Shown here in pieces: positions 33,617 to 42,624 of a stretch of 64,000 nt of DNA; the stretch's first letter is position 1; each line of letters opens with the position of its first letter. The translations under genes and the position numbers were made by a program. The notes beneath the pieces are model-generated. The model saw only the letters and a list, made by a program, of their open reading frames with translations. It did no database searches and was not told where the DNA came from. The DNA is taken from positions 124,001 through 188,000 of the forward strand of contig JAIUOF010000009.1 of NCBI GenBank assembly GCA_020161355.1. Reading direction: 5' to 3'. This stretch comes from Bacteroidota bacterium. Its GTDB lineage: Bacteria > Bacteroidota > Bacteroidia > Cytophagales > Spirosomataceae.

Positions 33617-34585
33617 TCAAAATCCGGCTAATTTTAAATTTAAGCCGGCTTTTTCATCCATTCCGAAGGCAAGATTCATATTTTGTACTGCCTGACCTGA
33701 AGCCCCTTTCACGAGGTTGTCAATGATTGAAGTTACCAATAATTTTTTGCCATGTTTCTGGATTTGCAGAATACATTTATTGGAATTCACCACCATTTTC
33801 AGATCAATCTCCTGGCGGGCGACAACTGTAAACGGGTGTCCTTCATAATATTTTTGAAATAATTCAATTGCGGCACCTTCATCCAGATCACAATCAAAAT
33901 ACACATTGGCCATTATTCCTCGGGTGAAATTCCCACGGTATGGAATAAAGTTAATATCCTCAAAAAAATCATTCTGCAATTGTTTGAGACTTTGACCGAT
34001 TTCAGCCAAATGCTGATGCGTAAATGCCTTATATATAGACACATTGTTGTTTCTCCAGCTAAAATGTGTGCTTGCACTCAAAGACTGACCCGCCCCGGTG
34101 GAGCCTGTAATCGCACTCACATGAACTTCACTTTTAAGAAGACCTGCAGCCGCAACCGGCAGTAAAGCCAACTGAATAGAAGTAGCAAAACAGCCCGGAT
34201 TGGCAATTTTCATGGCTGACTTGATACGATCACGGTTTAGCTCCGGCAAGCCATAGACAAATCCCTCCGACTCATCACGGTAATCGGTACTGAGGTCAAT
34301 GATTTTTAAGGATGCCGGTACAACATTTTCAGAAAGAAACTTTCGGCTTTGTCCATGACCTGAGCAAAGAAATATCACATCTACCGCACTGAAGTCCAGG
34401 GAGTCAGAAAACAAAAGCTCTGTTTCTCCCAAAAGATCAGTATGGGTTTTATAAACCGGTTTTCCTGCCTGACTTTGAGAATTGACGAATACCACCTCTG
34501 CCTGAGGATGATTTATTAAAATTCGTAGAAGTTCCCCACCGGTGTAGCCTGCCCCACCGATGATTCCCACTTTGACTTTTTCCAT
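33617..34585 (-). CDS. argC: N-acetyl-gamma-glutamyl-phosphate reductase
   Basis: 322 residues. The NADPH-binding Rossmann motif GIIGGAGYTGGELLRIL starts at residue 8, and the catalytic cysteine is C132 in IANPGCFATS. The histidine-containing loop (GNFTRGIMANVYFDC) and NLVKGASGQAVQNMNL are also conserved. It reduces the acyl-phosphate of N-acetyl- (or N-succinyl-) glutamate to the semialdehyde, the substrate of argD, which follows on the same strand. The start at 34585 gives the normal family length. It is divergent from lgt across 222 bp with no other recognisable feature. Confidence 0.93.
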   Translation of the reverse strand: MEKVKVGIIGGAGYTGGELLRILINHPQAEVVFVNSQSQAGKPVYKTHTDLLGETELLFSDSLDFSAVDVIFLCSGHGQSRKFLSENVVPASLKIIDLSTDYRDESEGFVYGLPELNRDRIKSAMKIANPGCFATSIQLALLPVAAAGLLKSEVHVSAITGSTGAGQSLSASTHFSWRNNNVSIYKAFTHQHLAEIGQSLKQLQNDFFEDINFIPYRGNFTRGIMANVYFDCDLDEGAAIELFQKYYEGHPFTVVARQEIDLKMVVNSNKCILQIQKHGKKLLVTSIIDNLVKGASGQAVQNMNLAFGMDEKAGLNLKLAGF

Positions 34586-34759
34586 TAATATAAAATTGAA
34601 TAAATAGAGAATAAAAAATACAAAAACCTCACCTATCGTCGGATAGCATTGCGAATAGGGCTATTGAGTTCTAATATTTTTTGAAATAACATTGCAGTTT
34701 TTCGGAACGATATAAAGCGTAAAATTAGTTAATAATTCATAATATGTCTTAATATTTTT

Positions 34760-34767
34760 TAGTTTTG
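34760..34767 (+). promoter_or_regulatory. Putative -7 element of lgt
   Basis: TAGTTTTG matches TAnnTTTG, 41 bp before the lgt start. No clear -33 element at the usual spacing, so support is limited. Confidence 0.35.
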
Positions 34768-34808
34768 GGGTATTACATCTAATTTTACTTTAGAATAAAA
34801 CAGCAATT

Positions 34809-35627
34809 ATGACATTAGCACAGATAATTTGGGATGTTTCTCCCACCATTATAAAATTGGGAAGTTTTGAAATTCGTTGGTACGGTTTGCTCTTTGCCCT
34901 GGGCTTTGTAATTGGCTATCAGATCATTGCACGCATTTTCAAAATTGAAAATCAACCCGAGAAAGACCTGGATGCCTTATTACTTACGATGATTTTATCC
35001 ATTGTCTTAGGTGCAAGAATTGGCCATTATGCTTTTTATGAGGGTCATAATTTTGCCAAAAACCCGGGTTTGTTTCTATGGGATATGCTTGTTCCCCCTT
35101 ATTCGGGGCTGGCAAGTCATGGTGCGGCTTTTGGTGTTTTGATTGGACTTTTTATTTTCAAAAATCGCCACAAACAATACGAATATCTTTGGTTGACAGA
35201 CCGCATGGTAATCGTTTCGGCTCTGGGAGGAGCATTTATCCGTTTCGGTAATTTTATGAATTCTGAGATAGTTGGAAAAGCCACCGATAAGCCCTGGGGA
35301 GTTATTTTTAAGCAAAATTTTGAATTTGAGCAAGTGGCACGTCACCCGGCTCAGCTGTATGAGTCAATCAGTTGTCTGATTCTTTTTGTTATACTTTTCT
35401 TTTTGTATGAAAAATGGAAAGGGAATACACCTAAAGGTTCGCTAACCGGCATTTTCTTTATCTGGATATTTGGATTACGGTTTTTCTATGAATTTTTGAA
35501 GGAAAATCAGGAGGCCTTTGAAGAAGGTATGGCTTTGAATATGGGTCAAATATTAAGTATTCCGGTGGTTTTATTTGGGGTTTATGTTTTAATAAAGTCA
35601 TTTAAAAACCGGACATTAAATGTTTGA
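34809..35627 (+). CDS. lgt: Phosphatidylglycerol-prolipoprotein diacylglyceryl transferase
   Basis: 272 residues with about seven hydrophobic helices. It attaches diacylglycerol to the lipobox cysteine of prolipoproteins in the inner membrane. Landmarks are FEIRWYGLLFALGFVIGY, GARIGHYAFYE, SGLASHGAAFGVLIG (the catalytic histidine region), and the Lgt signature IRFGNFMNSEIVGKATD with R and N residues that bind phosphatidylglycerol. HPAQLYES follows. It is monocistronic with a bidirectional terminator after it. Its substrates include the several lipoproteins encoded in this window. Confidence 0.95.
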   Translation: MTLAQIIWDVSPTIIKLGSFEIRWYGLLFALGFVIGYQIIARIFKIENQPEKDLDALLLTMILSIVLGARIGHYAFYEGHNFAKNPGLFLWDMLVPPYSGLASHGAAFGVLIGLFIFKNRHKQYEYLWLTDRMVIVSALGGAFIRFGNFMNSEIVGKATDKPWGVIFKQNFEFEQVARHPAQLYESISCLILFVILFFLYEKWKGNTPKGSLTGIFFIWIFGLRFFYEFLKENQEAFEEGMALNMGQILSIPVVLFGVYVLIKSFKNRTLNV

Positions 35628-35640
35628 TATTGAATTAACT

Positions 35641-35678
35641 AAAAAATAGGCTGGAATTTCTTTCAGCCTATTTTTTTT
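35641..35678. terminator. Bidirectional terminator between lgt and glycosyltransferase gene
   Basis: AAAAAATAGGCTG (35641-35653) pairs with CAGCCTATTTTTT over a 10-nt loop, giving a 13-bp stem with T-runs on both strands. It lies 13 bp after the lgt stop and abuts the end of the convergent gene. Confidence 0.88.
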
Positions 35679-36669
35679 ATCCTGCAAAACCTAGGAGCCT
35701 TTTGATGGTCCTTTTTATATTTAGCAACCAAACCGGAATCACATGGTCACGCAAAAGAATTTTTGCATTGGTAACCTTAGGAAACATCAACGAAAAGTAT
35801 TTAATCACCAAACTCAGCTTCGCCCAATACCTTTCTTTATATTGTTTGGAATTGATCAATAGATAATACCAGCCGCCAAGATTCCGCTTAAACCGGTCAT
35901 GAAACTTATAATCAGTATCCTTATCGAGGTTGGAATACATCAAAATCCTGTTTTCCAAGAATACCGCATCGTCCTTGTGGTCTGAATTACTGGCTCCGGC
36001 TGCATGACGACGGTATGCTGCGGTTACATCCGGCAGAAACTTGATTTTCCCAAATCTTGCAGCCAACATTATCATTGGGATATCGCCACTTTTGACTTTC
36101 GGGAACCAGGGTCGGGTAGGAAATATCGCATCAAACCTAAAAAATAAAGAAGCCGTGCCCATAAACCACACTTCATGGTCGGCAATGAGGTCATCAATCG
36201 TGAAAACGTCTTTATTTAGATTTTGATTTAACAAATAAGCAGGTTGCTTTTCATCAAAATACTCGACCCGGCAATTGGTAAAACATACCGCAAACTCGGG
36301 ATTTGCCTCCATAAAATCGGCTTGTTTCTGAAGTTTAAAAGGATCAATCCAATAGTCATCACCTTCCAAAGCCGACATATATTTCCCCCGGCAATTTTCA
36401 AGAATCCTGATAGAATTGGGCTGTGGTCCGCCATTTTTCTCTCCTCTTACAACTTTTATTTTTTCAGGAAAACGAGCCTGATATTCATCCGCTATCTGGC
36501 TGGTGCCGTCTGTTGAACAATCATCACCAATGATAATTTCGAAGTCAAAGGTAGTTTGCTGTGCTAAAACACTTTCGACTGACTGGCGGAAAAATTTTGC
36601 ATGATTATAGGTAAGCAGGTGAACACTTACCAGGGGTCTCATTACTGCAAACGTCGGGTTTATTTCCAT
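35677..36669 (-). CDS. Family 2 glycosyltransferase
   Basis: 330 residues, GT-A fold. Landmarks are VSVHLLTYNHAKFFRQSVESVL, the nucleotide-binding FEIIIGDDCSTDGT, the DxD-type metal site SALEGDDYWIDPFKL, and the acceptor region MANPEF-like followed by AVCFTNC. There is no membrane span. A basic C-terminus (LLNIKRTIKRLLGF) may associate with the membrane. It likely adds a sugar to a surface glycan, with donor and acceptor unknown. The start could be ATG 36669 or the internal ATG 36642 (MRPLVSVHL), and the second gives the more typical N-terminus. It is not in a larger glycan operon. Confidence 0.88.
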   Translation of the reverse strand: MEINPTFAVMRPLVSVHLLTYNHAKFFRQSVESVLAQQTTFDFEIIIGDDCSTDGTSQIADEYQARFPEKIKVVRGEKNGGPQPNSIRILENCRGKYMSALEGDDYWIDPFKLQKQADFMEANPEFAVCFTNCRVEYFDEKQPAYLLNQNLNKDVFTIDDLIADHEVWFMGTASLFFRFDAIFPTRPWFPKVKSGDIPMIMLAARFGKIKFLPDVTAAYRRHAAGASNSDHKDDAVFLENRILMYSNLDKDTDYKFHDRFKRNLGGWYYLLINSKQYKERYWAKLSLVIKYFSLMFPKVTNAKILLRDHVIPVWLLNIKRTIKRLLGFAG

Positions 36670-36672
36670 ATA

Positions 36673-36707
36673 AAAAAATATGCAGGACTATCACCCTGCA
36701 TTTTTTT
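36673..36707 (-). terminator. glmM terminator
   Basis: ATGCAGG (36680-36686) pairs with CCTGCAT (36695-36701) over an 8-nt loop, with a T-run on the minus strand from the A-run at 36672-36678. It also has T on the plus strand. It lies 35 bp after the glmM stop and just upstream of the glycosyltransferase start. Confidence 0.8.
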
Positions 36708-36741
36708 GAATTCTTTCACAAAAATATAAAAAAGCTTAATA

Positions 36742-38139
36742 TCAGGATATCATTGCTTCTTTTATGTCCATTATTATCTTATCGGCCAGGTTATCGGCTT
36801 TGGTTTCAAACTCACTTTCGGCATATATTCTGATAATTGGCTCGGTGTTAGATTTTCTCAAATGCACCCATTCTTTGTCAAAATATATTTTCACTCCATC
36901 TCTCAGGTCAATTTCATATTTCGAATATTTCTTCTGGATTTTTGCCAAAATCCCATCTACATCGGTACCCTGACTCAATTCTATCTTCTTTTTAGCAATG
37001 AAATAGTTGGGATACTTTTTCCGGAGAAAACCTACAGGTTTGCCAAATTTGGCTAAATGTGTCAAAAACAAAGCTATACCCACCAATGCGTCTCTTCCAT
37101 AGTGCAGCTCCGGGAATATGATTCCTCCGTTTCCTTCACCACCTATGATTGATCCTTTTTCTTTCATTTTTTCGACCACATTGACTTCACCTACAGCCGC
37201 CGAAAAATACTCTCCACCATGACTGATAGTCACGTCTTTGAGTGCCATCGTGCTTGAAAGGTTCGAAACCGTGGTGTTTTTTTGAGTCTTATTTATGCTA
37301 AGAATATAGTCAGAAACCGCAACCAAGGTGTATTCTTCACCAAAAGGCTCTCCGTCTTCACATATCAGTGCAAGTCTGTCCACATCTGGGTCAACTACTA
37401 TTCCAAGATCAAAGTCACCTTTCTGCATTTCACCTGAAATTTCTCTCAGGTTTTCAGGAAGTGGTTCAGGATTATGGGCAAAATGTCCGTTTGGCTCACA
37501 ATTGATTTCTTTTATCTCTGTTACACCTAATGCCTTCAAAAGCATCGGCACTGCAATGCCTCCCGATGAGTTGACCGCATCTACCGCTATCTTAAATCCT
37601 GCTTTTTTGATTAAATCAACATCCACCGATGACAAAGCCAGTATCTGATCAATATGTTTTTGCAGATATGTATCGTCTTTGGTTACTTTTCCGAGATGCT
37701 TTACATCAGCGAATGAAAAGTTTTCGAACTCGGCAATTTCCAACAAATGCTGACCATCTTCCCCCGATATGAATTCTCCTTTTTCATTGAGAAGCTTTAA
37801 TGCATTCCATTGTACAGGATTATGACTGGCTGTAAGAATGATTCCTCCGGCTGCATTTTCAAGAGGTACGGCAATTTCGACTGTGGGTGTGGTCGAAAGA
37901 CCCAAATCAATCACATCTATTCCCATCCCTACCAAAGTCGCAATCACCAGGTCGTTAACCATAGGACCAGAAGGACGAGCGTCCCTTCCCACAACAACCT
38001 TTTTATTCAGAGTTTCTTTTTTTAAAATAATGGAGGCAAATGCAGCGGTAAATTTGACAACATCTACCGGGGTAAGATTGTCCCCCGTTTTACCGCCAAT
38101 GGTACCTCTTATACCTGATATTGATTTTATTAATGACAC
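36742..38139 (-). CDS. glmM: Phosphoglucosamine mutase
   Basis: 465 residues of the alpha-D-phosphohexomutase superfamily. The opening SISGIRGTIGG, the phosphoserine loop GGIILTASHNP (S105 is the phosphorylated residue), the metal-binding DPDVDRLALI, the sugar loop GGEGNGGII and the phosphate-binding RKSNTEPIIRIYAE are all present. It interconverts glucosamine-6-phosphate and glucosamine-1-phosphate for UDP-GlcNAc, thus for peptidoglycan and LPS. Phosphomannomutase activity cannot be excluded from sequence, but SGIRGT and the overall pattern favour GlmM of Bacteroidota. It lies 87 bp downstream of the transglutaminase gene. Confidence 0.85.
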   Translation of the reverse strand: MSLIKSISGIRGTIGGKTGDNLTPVDVVKFTAAFASIILKKETLNKKVVVGRDARPSGPMVNDLVIATLVGMGIDVIDLGLSTTPTVEIAVPLENAAGGIILTASHNPVQWNALKLLNEKGEFISGEDGQHLLEIAEFENFSFADVKHLGKVTKDDTYLQKHIDQILALSSVDVDLIKKAGFKIAVDAVNSSGGIAVPMLLKALGVTEIKEINCEPNGHFAHNPEPLPENLREISGEMQKGDFDLGIVVDPDVDRLALICEDGEPFGEEYTLVAVSDYILSINKTQKNTTVSNLSSTMALKDVTISHGGEYFSAAVGEVNVVEKMKEKGSIIGGEGNGGIIFPELHYGRDALVGIALFLTHLAKFGKPVGFLRKKYPNYFIAKKKIELSQGTDVDGILAKIQKKYSKYEIDLRDGVKIYFDKEWVHLRKSNTEPIIRIYAESEFETKADNLADKIIMDIKEAMIS

Positions 38140-38226
38140 GTAGTATGACTTTTAGTTGAAAACTTAAATAAATCCGTCCGGTGAAAATAGCATCGGAGTC
38201 GTAAAATTAACTGTTTTTATGGGAAA

Positions 38227-39078
38227 TTATTCTTTCAGAGCTTTAATTATTACTTGTGTATCAAGCATAGACTCAACGACAGAAGATGACCTGAAAGTTC
38301 CCCGAATGGGAGTTAATCCCCGGTCTTCAATCGATGATGCCAATGCAATATAGTTATGGTCGACCACTCTGCCCTCGGTAGGATCAAAGCCTCTCCATCC
38401 CCCTCCCGGCAAAAGCACCTCAACCCAAGCGTGTAAATCATGTTGATGAAGTTCGCTTCCATACAAATACCCACTAATGAATCGTGAAAGTAGGCCTACA
38501 GCAGCACATGCCTCCATCATTAAGACTGAAAAATCTCTACATGAGCCCTGCATAGTCTTCAATGTTAAATATCCAGGGTTGGCATCGCCCCGTTCTCTGG
38601 AAACATATTCAAACTTTCTATGAATCTCAGTGGTGAGTTCCATCAAAAAATCTATAGTGTCAAATTTTGCTTTCTGAGCAATCTGATTTGCAAAATCCTT
38701 AACGGATGCATCTACTCTTTTGTTTCCCAAAATCGCCTCAATATTCAGGGCCAACTTACCGGGATATCTAAAAGGTATTTTGGCGGATTCGAAAGGAAAA
38801 AATACGAAATTTAATGCATGAAAAGGTTCAGATTGAATTTTAAACTTCGAAAAAACTTCGAATGTTTTAAGCATTTGATTCACGTAACATAACTGCTGAA
38901 TATTGCTTTCCTGGTCAATATTTTTAACAAGGAGGTCGGGTTTGGGTAAAATTGTAAGATGACAGTCGAGTATTTGCTGAAAAGGCGTAGGTCTCGGATT
39001 CAGATACAGATAGTGAGGATTAAGCCCCACATAGTCGGAATATGAATATTTTAACCTATGCTCAACTTCAAATATCAT
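38227..39078 (-). CDS. Transglutaminase-like protein of the Anbu/alpha-E locus
   Basis: 283 residues. An N-terminal beta domain (EVEHRLKYSYSDYVGLNPHYLYLNPRPT) is followed by the transglutaminase core with the Cys-His-Asp triad: GSCRDFSVLMMEACA, HQHDLHAWVEVLLPGGGWRGFDPTEG. The chain ends with a conserved strand region after DHNYIALA. Members of this subfamily sit with alpha-E and Anbu genes in many bacteria and may cleave or form gamma-glutamyl or peptide bonds. The start overlaps the Anbu stop by 4 bp, so translation is coupled. It is cytosolic, with no signal peptide. Confidence 0.9.
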   Translation of the reverse strand: MIFEVEHRLKYSYSDYVGLNPHYLYLNPRPTPFQQILDCHLTILPKPDLLVKNIDQESNIQQLCYVNQMLKTFEVFSKFKIQSEPFHALNFVFFPFESAKIPFRYPGKLALNIEAILGNKRVDASVKDFANQIAQKAKFDTIDFLMELTTEIHRKFEYVSRERGDANPGYLTLKTMQGSCRDFSVLMMEACAAVGLLSRFISGYLYGSELHQHDLHAWVEVLLPGGGWRGFDPTEGRVVDHNYIALASSIEDRGLTPIRGTFRSSSVVESMLDTQVIIKALKE

Positions 39079-39803
39079 CTCGATAGTTTTCTTAGTATAG
39101 GGTCAATCCAGTCATTAGGTAGTTTCTGTACCGAGGCGTTAAGGAGGGCATTCCATTGGTAGGAAATATGTTCCAAATCTTGCTTGTCAAATGTGTGCTC
39201 AACGATATTAAATGAGTTTTTCTCGTAAAGGATTACGTCTAATGGAAAATCAACGTCATTTGCACTCACTCTTGTAGAATCAAATGCCAAAAAACCCAGC
39301 TTTAAAACTTCTTCAATAGGAGTATTGTATTTGATATTCCGATATAATATGGGCTTACCATATCCAGAGTTCCCAATAATAATAAACGGCGAACCTTCTG
39401 TAACTTCAATCCAGTTGCCTTCAGGATAAATCAAAAACAACTTATGCTCTTTGTCATTTTGTAATTGCCCACCCACTATGGCCGAAAGATTAAACCTCAA
39501 ACCTGCATTGGCAAGCGAATGACTGTCTTCGTTGGCAACTCTTTTTATCTGATCACCGAAAGCGTTGGCCGCTTTATACAGCTTATCAAATTTATCATCT
39601 TCCTTTTCAAGTATTTCGTCAAAGTACGTTATGGCTTTGTCTCTTACCGACCTCAAACCTGCGGTCATGACAAAAAGGCAATGATTATTAACCTGATGCG
39701 TCGAGACTTTTCTTTCACTCGACACCTCACTTCCTGAAGTAATTCTACGGTCGGCAATACCTACTATGCCCTGGGCGGTTTTTACCCCTAAACAAAAGGT
39801 CAT
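39075..39803 (-). CDS. Anbu-type bacterial proteasome-related peptidase
   Basis: 242 residues of the Ntn-hydrolase proteasome family. The chain begins MTFCLGVKTAQGIVGIADRRITSG, so removal of Met leaves Thr as the nucleophile, as known for Anbu. Conserved elements are LFVMTAGLRSVRDKAI, LNAGL-like SLANAGLRFNLSAIVGGQ, and IIIGNSGYGKPIL. Anbu forms ring or lock-washer oligomers whose substrates are unclear. It is the second gene in the operon after alpha-E, and overlaps the transglutaminase by 4 bp. The usual ATP-grasp partner gene of such loci is not in this window. Confidence 0.9.
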   Translation of the reverse strand: MTFCLGVKTAQGIVGIADRRITSGSEVSSERKVSTHQVNNHCLFVMTAGLRSVRDKAITYFDEILEKEDDKFDKLYKAANAFGDQIKRVANEDSHSLANAGLRFNLSAIVGGQLQNDKEHKLFLIYPEGNWIEVTEGSPFIIIGNSGYGKPILYRNIKYNTPIEEVLKLGFLAFDSTRVSANDVDFPLDVILYEKNSFNIVEHTFDKQDLEHISYQWNALLNASVQKLPNDWIDPILRKLSR

Positions 39804-39848
39804 TGGTTGTTATATTTTTTTGAGGTGCAAATTTAATTATAAAGCTGC

Positions 39849-40805
39849 CTAAAATTTGGCTTCGAGGTCAAAATAAACTTTAAATATTTCGCTATCAATA
39901 TTATTATTTTTTATTTGAAATTCATTTAAAAAATTATGTAGCCCCTGATCAATAATTTCCTGAGTTTCAGTAAAATCGATGAGGTTTTTCAACATGGTCA
40001 TACTTTTCTCTGCTGCATTGGTATAGGAGTCCTGAGGCCTGGCTCCTGACAATCGGTAAAGTGCGTATTCCGCTTTTTTGATTGAGTGATGTATCGCTCT
40101 CGGAAAATCCCGGTCTTTGATTAGGAACTCTATGATATTGTCCTGCCTGAGACTTTTGTATTTTTGACGATACATATTAAATGCACTTACCGACTTCAAA
40201 ACCGATGACCAAATCAACAAATCCTGCGGATTTACCTGTTTTTCATCTGAAACTGCACTGAAATTAAAATATCCGATATCCAAAAAACGTGAGGTTTTGT
40301 CGGCCCGCTCAATAAATTTTCCAAGATTGGCAAAATAGTGAGCCTCATTCCGGCTCAAAGTGCCATCCATCATGCCATTAAATAGCTGACATTTTTGCTT
40401 TATTTTTTCGTAAAAAGGCAGCAAATTTTCGATTTGTGGCTTTTTACTTTTATTAAAATCGAGATAGAACCCATTGAGGTGCTCCCAGACTTCCTTTGGC
40501 AAAGTTTCTTTTACGGTACGGGCATTTTCTCTGGCGTTGGCCAGCATATTTAGGATGGAGTTTGGATTAAGCCTGTCAAAAGTAATAAAATCAATGATCT
40601 TGTTTTGATCCTCATTTTCACCATAAAGGCTCTGATACATCTCTTTATCATGAGCAGCCTCCAGTAATAGGGTCCATTGCCTGGATATGGTGTCAGGCAA
40701 ATCGTAGGAAAGGTTGATATTTACACTTACAAAACGAGAGTAATTTTCGACTCTTTCCAAATATCGGCTCATCCAATAGATAGAATTGGCAACTCTACTT
40801 AACAT
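39849..40805 (-). CDS. Alpha-E domain protein
   Basis: 318 residues, all-helical. The N-terminus MLSRVANSIYWMSRYLERVENYSRFVSVN is the family hallmark. Further conserved parts are FLTFD-like IDFITFDRLNPNSILNMLANARENAR and LGKFIERADKTSRFLDIGYF. The family is nearly always linked to a circularly permuted ATP-grasp enzyme, a transglutaminase and often Anbu, a set proposed to make and remove a peptide tag or peptide. Here it is the first gene of a three-gene operon. The 150-bp upstream region shows no recognisable feature. Confidence 0.9.
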   Translation of the reverse strand: MLSRVANSIYWMSRYLERVENYSRFVSVNINLSYDLPDTISRQWTLLLEAAHDKEMYQSLYGENEDQNKIIDFITFDRLNPNSILNMLANARENARTVKETLPKEVWEHLNGFYLDFNKSKKPQIENLLPFYEKIKQKCQLFNGMMDGTLSRNEAHYFANLGKFIERADKTSRFLDIGYFNFSAVSDEKQVNPQDLLIWSSVLKSVSAFNMYRQKYKSLRQDNIIEFLIKDRDFPRAIHHSIKKAEYALYRLSGARPQDSYTNAAEKSMTMLKNLIDFTETQEIIDQGLHNFLNEFQIKNNNIDSEIFKVYFDLEAKF

Positions 40806-40958
40806 TTTCTTTGGTTTTTATTATTTCAAATTTATGAAAAAGAAGATAAAATCCAAGTTTTTGAGTAAATGCTTGACAATTCAGGAATACTTTCTATGTT
40901 TTTCTTGAAAAAATATAAAAAATCTTGCCCTTCTCACCGTTTTTACATAAACACCAAT

Positions 40959-41351
40959 CTATATGTCAATTGAGTCATAGACATTCACTTTTTCCCACAA
41001 ATAAGCGTAATCTTCAACAAACTTCAGATGAATTGGATGTTTCTGATAGATTTCTTCTTCTTCGATATTTTTGAAAAAACACAACCAGGAAATCGAGTAA
41101 TCCCGCACAATCACCGAGCGATTTGTATTTGCAGGAATTCCAATATGAAATGATTTAATAGTGGGCACTTTTGAAAGTTTGGTTAATCCCTCTATTAATT
41201 TTTCCCTGTTTTCCTGATTATTTTCTTTTAAATAAAAATACACATGATGGATAAATGCCTTTTCGGTTTTATTTGATTCAATTCCAAAAACGGGTAATGC
41301 CGCCAATGCTGCCGACTTTTGTAAAAAAGCTCTTCTATTTTGATTTTTCAT
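40959..41351 (-). CDS. Exported Dabb-domain protein
   Basis: 130 residues from ATG 41351. The N-terminus NQNRRAFLQKSAALAALPVFG is a twin-arginine-type signal, which supports this start over ATG 41375. The mature part is a stress-responsive alpha/beta-barrel (Dabb) domain: AFIHHVYFYLKEN, SFHIGIPANTNR, YSISWLCFFKNIEEEEIYQKHPIHLKFVEDYAYLW. In Bacteroidota such proteins are often Tat-exported with unknown activity. The active-site-like histidines are in HHVYF and HPIHL. It is a single gene, downstream of fbaA but separated by a terminator. Confidence 0.85.
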   Translation of the reverse strand: MKNQNRRAFLQKSAALAALPVFGIESNKTEKAFIHHVYFYLKENNQENREKLIEGLTKLSKVPTIKSFHIGIPANTNRSVIVRDYSISWLCFFKNIEEEEIYQKHPIHLKFVEDYAYLWEKVNVYDSIDI

Positions 41352-41387
41352 TTTTAATATGTGATTGAATTTCAAAAATGGTCAAAA

Positions 41388-41418
41388 AAAAATCCCGAAC
41401 AAAATGAACGGGATTTTT
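41388..41418 (-). terminator. fbaA terminator
   Basis: AAAAATCCCG (41388-41397) and CGGGATTTTT (41409-41418) form a 10-bp stem with an 11-nt loop, and the minus strand continues with a T-run. It lies 18 bp after the fbaA stop. Confidence 0.85.
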
Positions 41419-41435
41419 GAAAATAATATTAAATC

Positions 41436-42518
41436 TTAAAACAATCCTTCGCAACGGTTGATACAATTCAAATCTTCGAAAGCCACTTTAAGACGGGCAA
41501 TCATTGATTCTTCACCTTTACGCAACCACACGCGAGGGTCATAATATTTTTTATTCGGAGAATCAGCTCCTTCAGGGTTACCCAATTGTGACTGAAGATA
41601 CCCTTCTTTGTCTTTATAATATTTCAGAATACCTTCCCAGGTGCTCCACTGCATATCAGTATCGATGTTCATTTTTACTGCACCATAAGTAATCGCCTCA
41701 CGGATCTCCTCACGGCTTGAACCAGAACCACCATGGAACACAAAGTTTACCGGCAATTCGCCTGTTCCATATTTTTTCTGGATATAATCCTGCGAATTTT
41801 TAAGAATGATTGGCTTCAAAGACACGTTACCTGGTTTGTAAACTCCATGAACGTTACCAAATGCTGCCGCAATTGTAAAGTTTGGAGAAATGCTTCCCAA
41901 TTCTTCATAAGCAAAAGCAACTTCTTCAGGCTGTGTATAAAGCTTTGAGCTGTCAACGTCAGAATTATCCACACCGTCTTCTTCACCACCTGTAACACCA
42001 AGTTCAATTTCAAGAGTCATGCCCATCTTGGCCATTCTCTCCAAATATTTTTTCGAGATTTCGATGTTTTCAGCGATTGGCTCTTCAGAAAGGTCAATCA
42101 TATGAGAGCTAAATAGCGGCGAACCTGTGGCAGCAAAATGTTTTTCACCGGCATCAAGCAATCCGTCGATCCAGGGTAAAAGTTTTTTGGCACAGTGGTC
42201 AGTATGCAATACAACGGGAACACCATAATGCTGTGCCATTTGATGCACATGCAAAGCTCCGGAAATAGAACCTGCAACAGCAGCCTTCTGACCTTCATTA
42301 GAAAGGCTTTTACCAGCATAGAATATTCCGCCTCCATTTGAAAACTGTATCATAACCGGTGAATTCACGGCTTTGGCAGTTTCAAGTACGGCATTTATTG
42401 AATTGGTACCTACAACATTTACGGCAGGAAGTGCATAGTTATTTTCATTAGCATGTCTCAACAATTGGTTAAGTGCTTCACCGGTTACTACGCCCGGTTT
42501 AATCAAAGATTGGCTCAT
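41436..42518 (-). CDS. fbaA: Fructose-bisphosphate aldolase, class II
   Basis: 360 residues, the longer class II-A form. Zn ligands and catalytic parts are visible: VPVVLHTDHCAKKLLPWIDGLLDAGE, ELGVTGGEEDGVDNSDV, FGNVHGVYKPGNV, NFVFHGGSGSSREEIREAITYGAVKMNIDTDMQWSTW. The enzyme splits fructose-1,6-bisphosphate in glycolysis and runs in reverse in gluconeogenesis. It is monocistronic. A TAAATTTG -7-like element lies at 42596-42603 on this strand. The CDS end (CINRCEGLF) is normal for the family. Confidence 0.95.
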   Translation of the reverse strand: MSQSLIKPGVVTGEALNQLLRHANENNYALPAVNVVGTNSINAVLETAKAVNSPVMIQFSNGGGIFYAGKSLSNEGQKAAVAGSISGALHVHQMAQHYGVPVVLHTDHCAKKLLPWIDGLLDAGEKHFAATGSPLFSSHMIDLSEEPIAENIEISKKYLERMAKMGMTLEIELGVTGGEEDGVDNSDVDSSKLYTQPEEVAFAYEELGSISPNFTIAAAFGNVHGVYKPGNVSLKPIILKNSQDYIQKKYGTGELPVNFVFHGGSGSSREEIREAITYGAVKMNIDTDMQWSTWEGILKYYKDKEGYLQSQLGNPEGADSPNKKYYDPRVWLRKGEESMIARLKVAFEDLNCINRCEGLF

Positions 42519-42624
42519 AAAATATACTTTTAGTATTTAAAAAAGATTTTTTTTTATTTTAGCCTGATGAAGAAGGTTAACGTAAAAATGTATTGCAAAT
42601 TTACTAAAAAAGCCCTTTCGACTT

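Noticed and set aside
33624..33648. CCGGCT/AGCCGG inverted repeat at the argC 3' end as a terminator
   Set aside because: It lies inside the argC coding end with its T-run on the wrong strand for argC, and argD follows in the same direction.
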